A stretch of 64,000 bases of DNA from a bacterium. GTDB lineage: Bacteria > Zhuqueibacterota > Zhuqueibacteria > Residuimicrobiales > Oceaniaggregativiventaceae. How positions within the stretch are numbered: position 1 is the stretch's first letter; the number at the start of each line of letters is the position of its first letter. The translations under genes were made by a program, and so were the position numbers. The notes below the pieces were generated by a model, which was given only the letters and a program-made list of their open reading frames with translations, did not search any database and was not told the origin of the DNA. The stretch covers positions 62,001 to 126,000 of the forward strand of contig JAKQNP010000019.1 in NCBI GenBank assembly GCA_029565675.1. Direction: 5' to 3'. This document shows positions 7,873 to 16,345 of this stretch, in pieces.

Positions 7873-9537
7873 ATGCAGACAAGAAAGGTATTGGGTATGG
7901 TAGTCATTGCCGGCTTGGTCATCGGCGGTTGCGGTCACCGCGATATCAGCAAAAAAGCGCCGTTGGAAGTTGTCCAGGCTGAGCTGGCCAAACTGGCGCC
8001 GCTGGAGCTGCAATGCGATCTGACCCAGATCACCGCCTCGGAAAAAGAAGTGTTGAAAAGACTGGTACAAGCAGGCCGGTTGATCGATGAGCTCTTTTTG
8101 TTGCAGGTTTCACCCGACAATCCCAAAATCCGCCGGGCTCTGCAAAATCCGCAAGACCAACCTTATCTCGAACTGTTTACCATTATGTTCGGACCGTGGA
8201 ATCGGCTCGATCAAGACAAGCCCTTCATCAATGAAGACGAGAAACCGCTGGGCGCTGGTTTCTACCCGGCTGGTATCACCCGTGAAGAATTTACCGCCCA
8301 TCTAAAAGCCAACCCGCAAGATGCAGAATCGTTCATGAGCAATTTTACCGTGATTCAGCGACAGCAAGGCAAACTGATCGCTGTTCCATTTCACCAGGTC
8401 TATCGCGAACAGGTCGACAAAGTCAGCTCGCTTTTGCGTGAAGCAGCGGAATTGAGCGAAGATCCAACTTTGCAGACATACCTGCAACTGCGCGCCGAAG
8501 CCTTTCAAACCGACGATTATTTTGCCAGCGATATGGCGTGGATGGATCTGGCTGGCAATCTGGAGGTGGTCATCGGTCCCTATGAGGTCTATGAAGATAA
8601 GCTCTTCAACGCCAAAGCCGCCTACGAAGCCTTTATCTGCATCGTCGACCATCAGGAAAGCGAAAAACTGGCAGCTGCAGCGCGCTACCTCAACGACATG
8701 GAAGCCAACCTGCCGATTGCCGATCGCTACAAGAATTTTAACCGCGGCACCTCCTCACCAATCAAAGTGGTACAGGAATTGTTCTCCGCCGGCGATACCA
8801 AAGCAGGCGTGCAAACCACCGCATTCAATCTGCCCAACGATGAACGCGTGCGCGAAGCCAAAGGCTCGAAAAAAGTGATGCTCAAAAACATCGCGCAGGC
8901 CAAGTTCGAAAAAAGCTATATTCCCATCGTCAATGCCATTTTGGCAGCCGATCAGTTGGAACAAGTTTCCTTTGATGCCTATTTTACCCATGTGCTGATG
9001 CACGAAATCAGCCATGGCCTCGGACCTGGAATCATTGCTTTGCAAGACGGCTCACAAACGACTGTTCAGAAGGAGCTCAAAGAGCTTTATTCGGTCATCG
9101 AAGAATGCAAGGCAGATGTGCTGGGGATCATCAACATGCATTTTCTCATGGGCAAAGGCATTATCCCGACGAGCATGGAAAATTCGATGTATGCCAGCTA
9201 CCTCGGCGGCATGTTTCGTTCGATCCGTTTTGGCATCGAGGAGGCGCACGGCGGCGGTGTCGCCATCCAATTCAACTATTTGATGGAGCACGATGCTTTT
9301 AAACAAAACAATGAGGGCAAGTTGACTCTTAACAGCCGCCAAATCTTGCCTGCTCTAAACGAGTTGGCCAGCGAGTTGCTTACACTGCAGGCAGAAGGTG
9401 ACTACCCGCGCGCGCAAAAGCTGGTTACAAAATACCGGCAAATGACTCCGGTGATGCAAGACATGATCGAGCGGCTACAGGACTTGCCAGTCGACATTCG
9501 ACCTTCCTATCCGGCGGCAGAACTGTTGATGCAGTGA
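7873..9537 (+). CDS. Dipeptidyl-peptidase III-like zinc peptidase (family M49), lipoprotein
   Basis: A 554-residue metallopeptidase. The ATG at 7873 was chosen because AAGGAG lies just upstream and the encoded start is a lipoprotein signal (MQTRKVLGMVVIAGLVIGGC, cysteine 20). The zinc site is H377-E-I-S-H381 followed by GLGPG, and the second motif is E410-E-C-K-A-D, both typical of M49. Classical members carry a hexapeptide HEXXXH; here it is the shorter HEXXH form known from some bacterial enzymes including, as I recall, that of Caldithrix. M49 enzymes release dipeptides from N-termini of short peptides. The lipobox places this one at the cell envelope, whereas best-studied homologues are cytosolic. 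It is followed by other exported proteins, including a second peptidase. Confidence 0.9.
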   Translation: MQTRKVLGMVVIAGLVIGGCGHRDISKKAPLEVVQAELAKLAPLELQCDLTQITASEKEVLKRLVQAGRLIDELFLLQVSPDNPKIRRALQNPQDQPYLELFTIMFGPWNRLDQDKPFINEDEKPLGAGFYPAGITREEFTAHLKANPQDAESFMSNFTVIQRQQGKLIAVPFHQVYREQVDKVSSLLREAAELSEDPTLQTYLQLRAEAFQTDDYFASDMAWMDLAGNLEVVIGPYEVYEDKLFNAKAAYEAFICIVDHQESEKLAAAARYLNDMEANLPIADRYKNFNRGTSSPIKVVQELFSAGDTKAGVQTTAFNLPNDERVREAKGSKKVMLKNIAQAKFEKSYIPIVNAILAADQLEQVSFDAYFTHVLMHEISHGLGPGIIALQDGSQTTVQKELKELYSVIEECKADVLGIINMHFLMGKGIIPTSMENSMYASYLGGMFRSIRFGIEEAHGGGVAIQFNYLMEHDAFKQNNEGKLTLNSRQILPALNELASELLTLQAEGDYPRAQKLVTKYRQMTPVMQDMIERLQDLPVDIRPSYPAAELLMQ

Positions 9538-9561
9538 GCGGCTGTTCGCTCCAGAGGAACG

Positions 9562-9588
9562 CAGCGATGCAGGTCTTGTGCATCGCTG
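9562..9588. repeat. Perfect 10-bp stem-loop after the M49 gene
   Basis: CAGCGATGCA (9562-9571) and TGCATCGCTG (9579-9588) form a perfect stem with a 7-base loop, 25 bases after the stop codon. No T run follows, so it is not a standard intrinsic terminator. It may protect the mRNA end or mark a Rho-dependent end. Confidence 0.6.
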
Positions 9589-9715
9589 GCTGATTTCAAC
9601 CCACAGGAGCATCAAAAGCGAAATTGCCCGACTCTTGCCATGGAACAGATCAGAGGCAAAGGGAACGAAATCAATATCGAACCGTTGGATAGAGTAAAAA
9701 TCGAAAGGCAAGATC

Positions 9716-10651
9716 ATGCACAGTTTCAAATGGTTGTTCGCTGTTGTCGCACTCGTTGTGGTGGCTGTTTTTTTTACTCTTTCTCTGCGCGCCTACCAGT
9801 CTGAGGCCGATGAACAACTGACGACCGGTGTGCCCGATTCTGCGCTGAGCCAGAGAGGTTCGGCCCTGCAAGCCAGGTTGTCCAGCGCCATCGAACCCAG
9901 CGTCCCAGCCAGGCGCGTCGCCCCTCTTGAATTTGTCTATTCACCCTGGATGCGCAGGCTGCAACAAAACGCTTTTCAGGTGGGCGAAAAGTTGGTCTAT
10001 AAAGTCAAATACGGCATCATCACCGCTGGGGAAGCAGAACTCGCCATCCCAACGATCAGCCAATTCAACGGCCATTCAGTCTTTGAAATCACTTCGCGCA
10101 TTCAAACCGCCAGCACCTTTAACCGCATTTTTCGCGTCGATGATCTGGTGCGTTCTCTTGTCGATGAACAGGGAATCTTTTCCTGGTATATCGAAGAACA
10201 CCTGCGTGAAGGCAAATACAACGCGGATCGCTGGATCATCTTGAACCACCAAGTCGGTCTGGCCTACAACGCCCGCGATACGGTGGCCATCGCACCATTC
10301 ACTCAGGATGTGCTGTCGATCATCTATTTCATCCGCAGCCAACCGCTAAAAAGCGGTGCCGTCATTGAAACAGAAAACATCATCAACATGAAGCGCTACC
10401 CTGTAGATGTGCATATTTTGGGACAAGAGCGCGTGAACGTCAAGGCAGGCGATTTTAACTGTTTTCAGGTCGAGCCTCGCTATCGCCCTGGCTTCGATAA
10501 AAAACCCAAAGGCGAAATGAAACTTTGGGTGTCCAACGACCAGCGCAAGCTTCCCATTCGCATCATTACCAGCACACCTTTTGGGTCGCTCAAAATGGAG
10601 CTCGAATCTACTTCGGGTCTCATCGGACTGGCAGCAGCCGATACCGACTAA
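9716..10651 (+). CDS. DUF3108 domain protein, exported or membrane-anchored
   Basis: A 311-residue protein. Residues about 6-27 are a hydrophobic segment (WLFAVVALVVVAVFFTLSL), a signal anchor or uncleaved signal. The DUF3108 domain starts near residue 85 with FQVGEKLVYKVKYGIITAGEAEL and continues through SRIQTASTFNRIFRVDDLVRS and the C-terminal MKLWVSNDQRKLPIRI region. Family members are periplasmic beta-rich proteins of unknown biochemical function, probably related in fold to outer-membrane lipid-handling proteins. The gene lies between the M49 lipoprotein and a secreted oligoendopeptidase on the same strand. Confidence 0.85.
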   Translation: MHSFKWLFAVVALVVVAVFFTLSLRAYQSEADEQLTTGVPDSALSQRGSALQARLSSAIEPSVPARRVAPLEFVYSPWMRRLQQNAFQVGEKLVYKVKYGIITAGEAELAIPTISQFNGHSVFEITSRIQTASTFNRIFRVDDLVRSLVDEQGIFSWYIEEHLREGKYNADRWIILNHQVGLAYNARDTVAIAPFTQDVLSIIYFIRSQPLKSGAVIETENIINMKRYPVDVHILGQERVNVKAGDFNCFQVEPRYRPGFDKKPKGEMKLWVSNDQRKLPIRIITSTPFGSLKMELESTSGLIGLAAADTD

Positions 10652-10853
10652 GAGTTCTGCTGATTTTTTCGCTTTGCGGTCCATCGAGATGGCGCAAATC
10701 GACTGCACGCGCTCCGGGGTAAACACGATCTTTTTTTTCGCCTGTTTTTCGCGAATCCAAATCACTTTTTTTTCGTACTGCAAGAGCAAATAGGGCGGCA
10801 AGTTGGGCCAAATCTTTGATGTCCTGCACCAAATCAGTTTTAGAGGAGAAAAC

Positions 10854-12728
10854 ATGAAAAAAGGGATTGTATTGCTTATGAGCCTGATTTTTGTCACCAC
10901 GGGGCACTCTGCCGGTTCTCTGGAACGAGGCGCTGTGCCAACTGCCGAAACATGGAATCTTGCCGATATCTATGCCACCGAAGCGGATTGGCAACAAGGC
11001 AAAACCGCCTGGGCCGCTAAAATCGATCAAATCGATGCGTATCGCAACAAATTGAGCGAATCCGCTGATCAGCTCTTGGCCTGTCTCGAATTCACCACAG
11101 AGATGTCAAAAGAACTCAGCCAGCTCTACAGCTATGCCTCGATGTTCTCCGATCAGGATACCCGTGAATCCAAACCACAGGGAATGAAACAGGAGCTGCA
11201 GCAGCTGGCCACCCAGTTTTCCGCCAAAGCCTCTTTTATCGATCCTGAAATCGTTGCCATAGATCCACAAACCATCGAGGAGTTCCTGCGCAAACAACCG
11301 CGGTTGCAGATCTATCGCCAATATTTGGATAACTTGCAGCGCCAGCGCGCCCACCTCCTTTCTGCTCCAGAAGAAAAAATCGTCGCCGAAGCTGGATTGA
11401 TCAGCGGCACAGCTGGACAAATCTACAGCATTTTCAGCAATGCCGATCTGCCTTACCCCAAAGTAACTCTCAGCAACGGCGAAACCGTTTTGCTCAACGC
11501 GGCAGGGTATAGCCTCCACCGCGCTTCCACCAATCGTGAGGATCGCGAAAAAGTTTTCGATGCCTTTTTTACTGCCCTGAATGGGTTTCGCCGCACCTTT
11601 GGCACCCAACTCGACGGCAACATCAAAAAAGACCTTTTCTACGCCCGGGTGCGCAATTATCCATCAAGCATGGCGGCTGCGCTGGACGCCAACAATATCC
11701 CGCTGACCGTCTACCATTCGCTGATCGAAAACGTCAACAAAAACCTCGACACCTTCCATCGCTACCTGACTCTCAAAAAACGCATGCTGGGAGTGGACAC
11801 GCTCAAGTACTCGGATCTCTATACGCCGGTCGTCGCGGATATCGACATTTCCTATACCCTTGATCAGGCCCAAAAGATGATCCTCGAGGCCATGGCTCCG
11901 CTCGGCCCTGAGTATGTGGCAACACTCAAAGAGGCTTTCGATAACCGCTGGATCGATTACCATCCGACCCTCGGCAAACGTTCGGGTGCCTATTCCAATG
12001 GAAGTGTCTACGACGCCCATCCCTATATCCTGATGAATTTCAACGGCCAGTACAACGATGTCAGCACCCTGGCGCACGAACTCGGCCACTCACTGCACAG
12101 CTATTTTGCCAACAAAACTCAGCCCTATGCCACTGCTGACTATCCGATTTTTGTTGCTGAAGTCGCCTCGACACTCAACGAAGCACTGCTGATCCACAAA
12201 CAACTCGAATCGATTCAAGACGATGACGCACGCCTCTCGCTATTGATGAACTATCTCGACAGCATCAAGAGCACCGTCTTCCGGCAAACTCAATTCGCTG
12301 AATACGAATTGCGGATCCATGAAGCTGCCGAACAGGGAATTCCGCTAACCGGCGACAAACTGACCGAGATCTATGCAGATGTGGTGCGCACCTACTACGG
12401 TCACGAAAAGAATATCTGTCTGGTGGACGATCTCTATACCATCGAATGGGCCTATATTCCCCACTTTTATTACAATTTTTATGTCTATCAATATGCCACC
12501 TCATTCACCGCTTCGACTGCGCTCTCCCAGAAAATTCTCGCCGGCGATCGCGATGCCGTCGCAAAAACCATCGCCTTTTTATCTGCTGGCGGCTCGGACT
12601 ATCCGATCGAACTGTTGAAAAAAGCCGGAGTCGATCTGACAACATCAGAGCCCTTTGTCATGACCATGCAGGCGATGAACCAAACAATGGATGAAATCGA
12701 AAAAATTCTCGAGCGCCGAGGCAAATGA
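10854..12728 (+). CDS. pepF: Oligoendopeptidase F (family M3), with signal peptide
   Basis: A 624-residue zinc peptidase. The zinc motif H408-E-L-G-H412 sits in STLAHELGHSLHSYFA, with the downstream glutamate in the segment EVASTLNEALL. The N-terminal region ETWNLADIYATEADWQ is the usual PepF start. Unlike the familiar cytosolic PepF, this protein begins with a signal peptide (MKKGIVLLMSLIFVTTGHSAG). The ATG at 10854 is preceded by GAGGAGAA at good spacing, so the signal peptide is truly encoded. It should therefore degrade medium-sized peptides in the periplasm or outside the cell, probably together with the upstream M49 lipoprotein. A strong terminator ends the transcript. Confidence 0.94.
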   Translation: MKKGIVLLMSLIFVTTGHSAGSLERGAVPTAETWNLADIYATEADWQQGKTAWAAKIDQIDAYRNKLSESADQLLACLEFTTEMSKELSQLYSYASMFSDQDTRESKPQGMKQELQQLATQFSAKASFIDPEIVAIDPQTIEEFLRKQPRLQIYRQYLDNLQRQRAHLLSAPEEKIVAEAGLISGTAGQIYSIFSNADLPYPKVTLSNGETVLLNAAGYSLHRASTNREDREKVFDAFFTALNGFRRTFGTQLDGNIKKDLFYARVRNYPSSMAAALDANNIPLTVYHSLIENVNKNLDTFHRYLTLKKRMLGVDTLKYSDLYTPVVADIDISYTLDQAQKMILEAMAPLGPEYVATLKEAFDNRWIDYHPTLGKRSGAYSNGSVYDAHPYILMNFNGQYNDVSTLAHELGHSLHSYFANKTQPYATADYPIFVAEVASTLNEALLIHKQLESIQDDDARLSLLMNYLDSIKSTVFRQTQFAEYELRIHEAAEQGIPLTGDKLTEIYADVVRTYYGHEKNICLVDDLYTIEWAYIPHFYYNFYVYQYATSFTASTALSQKILAGDRDAVAKTIAFLSAGGSDYPIELLKKAGVDLTTSEPFVMTMQAMNQTMDEIEKILERRGK

Positions 12729-12743
12729 CCCGATACATGCTGT

Positions 12744-12785
12744 AAAAAAAAAGAGCCGCTATAAAAACAGCGGCTCTTTTTTTTA
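12744..12785 (+). terminator. Bidirectional Rho-independent terminator between pepF and the PAP2 gene
   Basis: AGAGCCGCT (12752-12760) pairs with AGCGGCTCT (12769-12777) over an 8-base loop. A runs lie on the left and T runs on the right, so the element works for both converging genes. Confidence 0.95.
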
Positions 12786-12806
12786 AAATTGACAGGCGTA
12801 GCACGG

Positions 12807-13700
12807 TTAGCCCCTTGGTCTCGCCAATCCCACCCAAACAAACACCCCGGGTATCCACCCGGTAATGGCGAATCCCACATTCCAAAATACCACAAATGTC
12901 GTCAAATCCGAATGAGCCACCGATCTCCCGGCCAGGATGAGCTTGAAAAAACCATAAAGCGCAGCCATCAGAATCAGGCCGAGCAGCAACCGCAGAATCT
13001 TCTCTTTGGCAGATCCTTGCGCAGAGAATCGCACCCAGAGCGCGTCGATAACCAGGCCAGCAGCAACTCCGGTCAATGCAGCAATGACAAACAGCGACCG
13101 GGCAATCGGCAAAATCGCATAGATAATGGCACAAAGCGCATAGAGAAGCAGCAAGACTCCGACTGAGGGAAACCGGTACAGGGCCTCGACGACCGCTTTT
13201 TCCCAGTAGAGAAAAACCAACAGCAACACGCCGCCGATCACCCATCCAAGCAACACATCGCTGGGGAAATGCAAACCCAGATAGACGCGTGAAAGGCCGA
13301 TCAAGAAGACACCGATTGCGATAATCAAACGCACCTCTTTACGCGATACAAGCGAGGCAAGATATCCCCACAAGGCGATCGACAACTGCGCATGGCCGCT
13401 CGGCAGACTGTATCCCTCTGCATGGCTGATTTGCAGATGCGGCAGATAGGCAAAAGGGCGCGCCTGTTGAAACAGCTCTTTCAGATCCAGGTTCACCCAC
13501 CCGGATATCAGGATTAAAAAACCGATACGAACGGCCAACATTCTGCTCATACACCAATAGAGAATCGGTACAAATAAGAGGTAGAAATACTCACTGCCCA
13601 GAAATGTGATGGTCTTGAACAGAACGTCCAACGCTCCGCAGCGGGCCTGCTGCAGCCAAACAATAAAATCCAAGCCGTACCGCAAAATCGGTGGCATCAT
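12807..13700 (-). CDS. PAP2-family membrane phosphatase
   Basis: A 297-residue multi-pass membrane protein. The three phosphatase motifs are present: K74 ... R81-P in KELFQQARPF, PSGHA with S101-G-H103, and S-R138 ... H144-F-P-S-D148. This is the type-2 phosphatidic acid phosphatase set used on lipid phosphates such as phosphatidate, undecaprenyl pyrophosphate or sphingoid phosphates. Hydrophobic segments surround each motif, and four more follow to the C-terminus. Two adjacent ATG codons (13700 and 13697) lie after GGAG, and either could be used. It converges with pepF on a shared terminator. The exact lipid substrate is not readable. Confidence 0.92.
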   Translation of the reverse strand: MMPPILRYGLDFIVWLQQARCGALDVLFKTITFLGSEYFYLLFVPILYWCMSRMLAVRIGFLILISGWVNLDLKELFQQARPFAYLPHLQISHAEGYSLPSGHAQLSIALWGYLASLVSRKEVRLIIAIGVFLIGLSRVYLGLHFPSDVLLGWVIGGVLLLVFLYWEKAVVEALYRFPSVGVLLLLYALCAIIYAILPIARSLFVIAALTGVAAGLVIDALWVRFSAQGSAKEKILRLLLGLILMAALYGFFKLILAGRSVAHSDLTTFVVFWNVGFAITGWIPGVFVWVGLARPRG

Positions 13701-14072
13701 TTTGCTCCATTTTCATTTCCGTAAACTAGCGTGTTTGCCGGTATACAAGTAAGAATCCGGCCTTTTGGACACAACTGGCGGCAGATACGGCGGGTTTAAT
13801 GGAACCTTTGCCTGTGATATTCAAATTCGCTGTTGCTTGCGGATCCGACAAGAGAATCCCGACTGATAAAGCACTATTCGTCGTGGTTCGAAAGAGCAAC
13901 AGAATGAGCTAACCTCACGATTGAAGCTGGAGAAATGGGATTGTTATAATAGGTCGCAGGCGTCTTCTTGCAGCAAATCATCCTACAAACCGGACCATTG
14001 GCTTCGCCGGTCGCATCCGTCCTTTCCCATCGGCCCCATACGGGAGCGGTTGACCATTGGTCCGGTATTTTT
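13701..14072. other. Intergenic region with a long-loop inverted repeat
   Basis: No convincing gene is seen in this 372-base stretch, which lies downstream of the DUF6599 gene and upstream of the PAP2 gene. ACCGGACCA (13989-13997) is perfectly complementary to TGGTCCGGT (14058-14066). A T run follows on the plus strand and touches the stop codon of the DUF6599 gene. The 60-base loop makes a terminator role doubtful. Confidence 0.4.
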
Positions 14073-15005
14073 TTAGCGAATCTGTTGCTCGATATGACGC
14101 TGCAATTGCTGCAGGACCAGCAATCCGCGCTCCTTTTGCCCAAATCGCATGACGCCGAAGAGATAGTGATCGTGGCGCATTGACAATATTTCGCCCAAAT
14201 AGAACAGGTTTCCACAGACCACTTGGCAGTCGCGATCAAGTTCTTGACCCTCGCTCCCATCCCCGTTTTGCACTTCCCTGGCAAACGCCGCCAGGGCATC
14301 GGCAGCCTCGGTGCTGTCTTTTTGCATGGCCACAAAAGCCATCACCGTATCCTGATCTGCAGTGATATAGTGGGCTTGCAGGGTTGGACCAAACAGCGAA
14401 CGCCCGAGGAAGCCATCCGATATCAACTTGAGCGTGTTGGGCATCTGGCCTTCCCGAGGCAGCAAATCGAGTTCCCGGATCGGCTCATTGGGGGTCGGCA
14501 GTGATTCCGAGATCAGTCGGGCGATCTTGACCATAATCGTCTGCATGGTGGAATCGCTGCTGCCGGCATTTATCTGAACCACATAGCGCTCTTGCACAAA
14601 TCGCAAAGAGTAATCGGAGAGATAGCCCTGTAAACCCAAATCGATGAACCGGTAATCCGGATTGCGGTAGGCGCTGTAGATGCCAAAAGCATGCAAAGGC
14701 GAATCCATACAAAAGAGATCGACCGATAAAGAATGACGGTCATTGGTCGAATCGATATAAGCGACTGTTGACAGACGTTCGAAGCCGTAGGCAAGGTAAA
14801 GATCCGCTTCACCGTTTATCACTTCGAATAGATTTTGTCTTTCATATGTCTCAGGAGCAAAATCGATCATCCAGTGCGGTGCAAAATCAGCCGGTGGCAG
14901 ATAGCGAGAGAGATCGCTCTCTTGTTGAGCAGGTAAAATCGGCGCAAGCACAATTGCCAACAGCAGGCAAATTACGCGTGAATCACAATTTAAAGATCGC
15001 AGCAT
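14073..15005 (-). CDS. DUF6599 family protein, exported
   Basis: A 310-residue protein with a signal peptide (MLRSLNCDSRVICLLLAIVL, cleavage near APILPAQ). The motif ENLFEVINGEADLYLAYGF-like region at about residues 57-76 (QNLFEVINGEADLYLAYGF) and the later SLSVDLFCMDSPLHAFGIYS stretch match the DUF6599 family, whose function is unknown. I use the ATG at 15005, preceded by AAGAGG, rather than an upstream TTG. It begins 19 bases after the stop of the Tat-exported aldo/keto reductase, so the two are probably one transcript and may meet in the periplasm. Confidence 0.82.
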   Translation of the reverse strand: MLRSLNCDSRVICLLLAIVLAPILPAQQESDLSRYLPPADFAPHWMIDFAPETYERQNLFEVINGEADLYLAYGFERLSTVAYIDSTNDRHSLSVDLFCMDSPLHAFGIYSAYRNPDYRFIDLGLQGYLSDYSLRFVQERYVVQINAGSSDSTMQTIMVKIARLISESLPTPNEPIRELDLLPREGQMPNTLKLISDGFLGRSLFGPTLQAHYITADQDTVMAFVAMQKDSTEAADALAAFAREVQNGDGSEGQELDRDCQVVCGNLFYLGEILSMRHDHYLFGVMRFGQKERGLLVLQQLQRHIEQQIR

Positions 15006-15024
15006 ATCAACCTCTTGATATTGG

Positions 15025-16176
15025 TCAAGCAAAGAGCTTCATCGCGCGGCGCATATTTTCTGCAACCGGCAGTCCATAGGCACAGCGGACCACGCATTCA
15101 GCGCAGGAGAGGCAGGCCTCCGGAGTTTGTCGATGGTTCAGTTCAGCATAGGTTGCAGCAGCGAGTTTTGGGTCGCCGTAGCCGTCATTGTATATCAGAC
15201 AGCGGGTCAGATCTGCGACCGATACCCCATGAGGGCATTGGCCTGTACAAGCGCCGCAAAAACGGCACATTTTGCGATCAATGGCCTGGCCGTAGCGGTG
15301 AAGTGTTCTGCGATCCATCCAGCCAAAGGAGCCGTTCATCACCTGAAAATTTTCCTCCAACTGCTCAAAGGTCAGCATCGCCGGAATCGCACAGCTGACA
15401 TCGCTGTTGTTCAACACCCATCTCAAAGCCGCGGGGTGAGGGCGCAGATTCCCCATTTTTTTCTCTTTATAGCCGCCCGCCTGAGTTTTCATCGCAACGA
15501 TTCCAATTCCTGCACAGGCGGCCTCGTGGATCGCATCGCCGACGTCAGAGTTCGAGGTAAAATTGTAAACCGTCAAAATGACGTCATAGGGATTCTCCGG
15601 GTTTTTAGCTGCCGCACGCAAAAGATCAGCCATATTGGTGTGGGTGGAAAACCCGACGTATCTTGTCTTGCCTGTTTTCTTTAACTCTGCCAAAGCTTCC
15701 AGGGACTCGGGTTGCGCAAGGTCACCTGTATTTTTGAAGGAATGGACCAGCAAGATGTCCAGATAGTCGGTACCAAGGGCTTTCAAGCTGGCTTCAGCAT
15801 CGGCGATCATTCTCTCCTTGCTGGCGGCGCGGATTTTGGTGGTGATCACCAACTGCGGTCGCCGACCTTGGATCGCCTTGCCGACGATCACTTCGTTCTC
15901 ACCGTCCATGTATCCGCGTGCGGTGTCGATGTTGTTGACACCCAGTTCGATCGCCCGGCGGATCACCCCGGGGTCGCTGCTGCGCATGGCGCCAAAACCG
16001 AGTATCGAACAACTCAGACCGGTCCGGCCCAGGGTGCGATAAATCACCGGAGAGCTTTTGACCTCGTTTGTTTGTTCTTGCGCTGCCAGGCGGCCACTTG
16101 CACCAGGCAGCAGAGTGGTGGCAACCGCTGCTCCGGCAGCTACCCGACAAAACCTGCGTCGATCGATGGTTTTCAT
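15025..16176 (-). CDS. Tat-exported aldo/keto reductase with C-terminal ferredoxin-like domain
   Basis: A 383-residue protein. The N-terminus carries a twin-arginine signal (MKTIDRRRFCRVAAGAAVAT) and a short linker. The aldo/keto reductase barrel spans about residues 45-290, with the start TLGRTGLSCSILGFGAM, the catalytic region NIDTARGYMDGENEVIVGKA, the lysine in VITTKIRA, and DILLVHSF. The C-terminal part has two cysteine clusters (CRFCGACTGQCPHG and CLSCAECVVRCAYG), which look like 4Fe-4S ligands. Folded Fe-S proteins with a Tat signal are exported after cofactor insertion, so this should act outside the cytoplasmic membrane. A DUF6599 gene follows. Substrate and electron partner are unknown. 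Confidence 0.9.
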   Translation of the reverse strand: MKTIDRRRFCRVAAGAAVATTLLPGASGRLAAQEQTNEVKSSPVIYRTLGRTGLSCSILGFGAMRSSDPGVIRRAIELGVNNIDTARGYMDGENEVIVGKAIQGRRPQLVITTKIRAASKERMIADAEASLKALGTDYLDILLVHSFKNTGDLAQPESLEALAELKKTGKTRYVGFSTHTNMADLLRAAAKNPENPYDVILTVYNFTSNSDVGDAIHEAACAGIGIVAMKTQAGGYKEKKMGNLRPHPAALRWVLNNSDVSCAIPAMLTFEQLEENFQVMNGSFGWMDRRTLHRYGQAIDRKMCRFCGACTGQCPHGVSVADLTRCLIYNDGYGDPKLAAATYAELNHRQTPEACLSCAECVVRCAYGLPVAENMRRAMKLFA

Positions 16177-16298
16177 TGCACGCTCCTCTTGTTTGATGCC
16201 TTGTTTCTCCGCCAGCGGCCCAGATCATTCACACAGTGAAAATGGCATGTTCATTGCTAAAAAGTAAAACAAAATTCGAGTCGATGCAACCGATTTGT

Positions 16299-16345
16299 CC
16301 GCTGTCGCATCGGTCTAAAACAAATCTGCAGCACATCGACAGCGG
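16299..16345. terminator. Stem-loop directly after the amino-acid permease gene
   Basis: CCGCTGTCG (16299-16307) and CGACAGCGG (16337-16345) form a perfect 9-bp stem over a 29-base loop, touching the permease stop codon on the minus strand. There is no clean T run, so this is only terminator-like. Confidence 0.4.

Noticed and set aside
13874-14335. Minus-strand 153-codon open frame before the PAP2 gene
   Set aside because: It overlaps the end of the DUF6599 gene in another frame and its translation has no domain.
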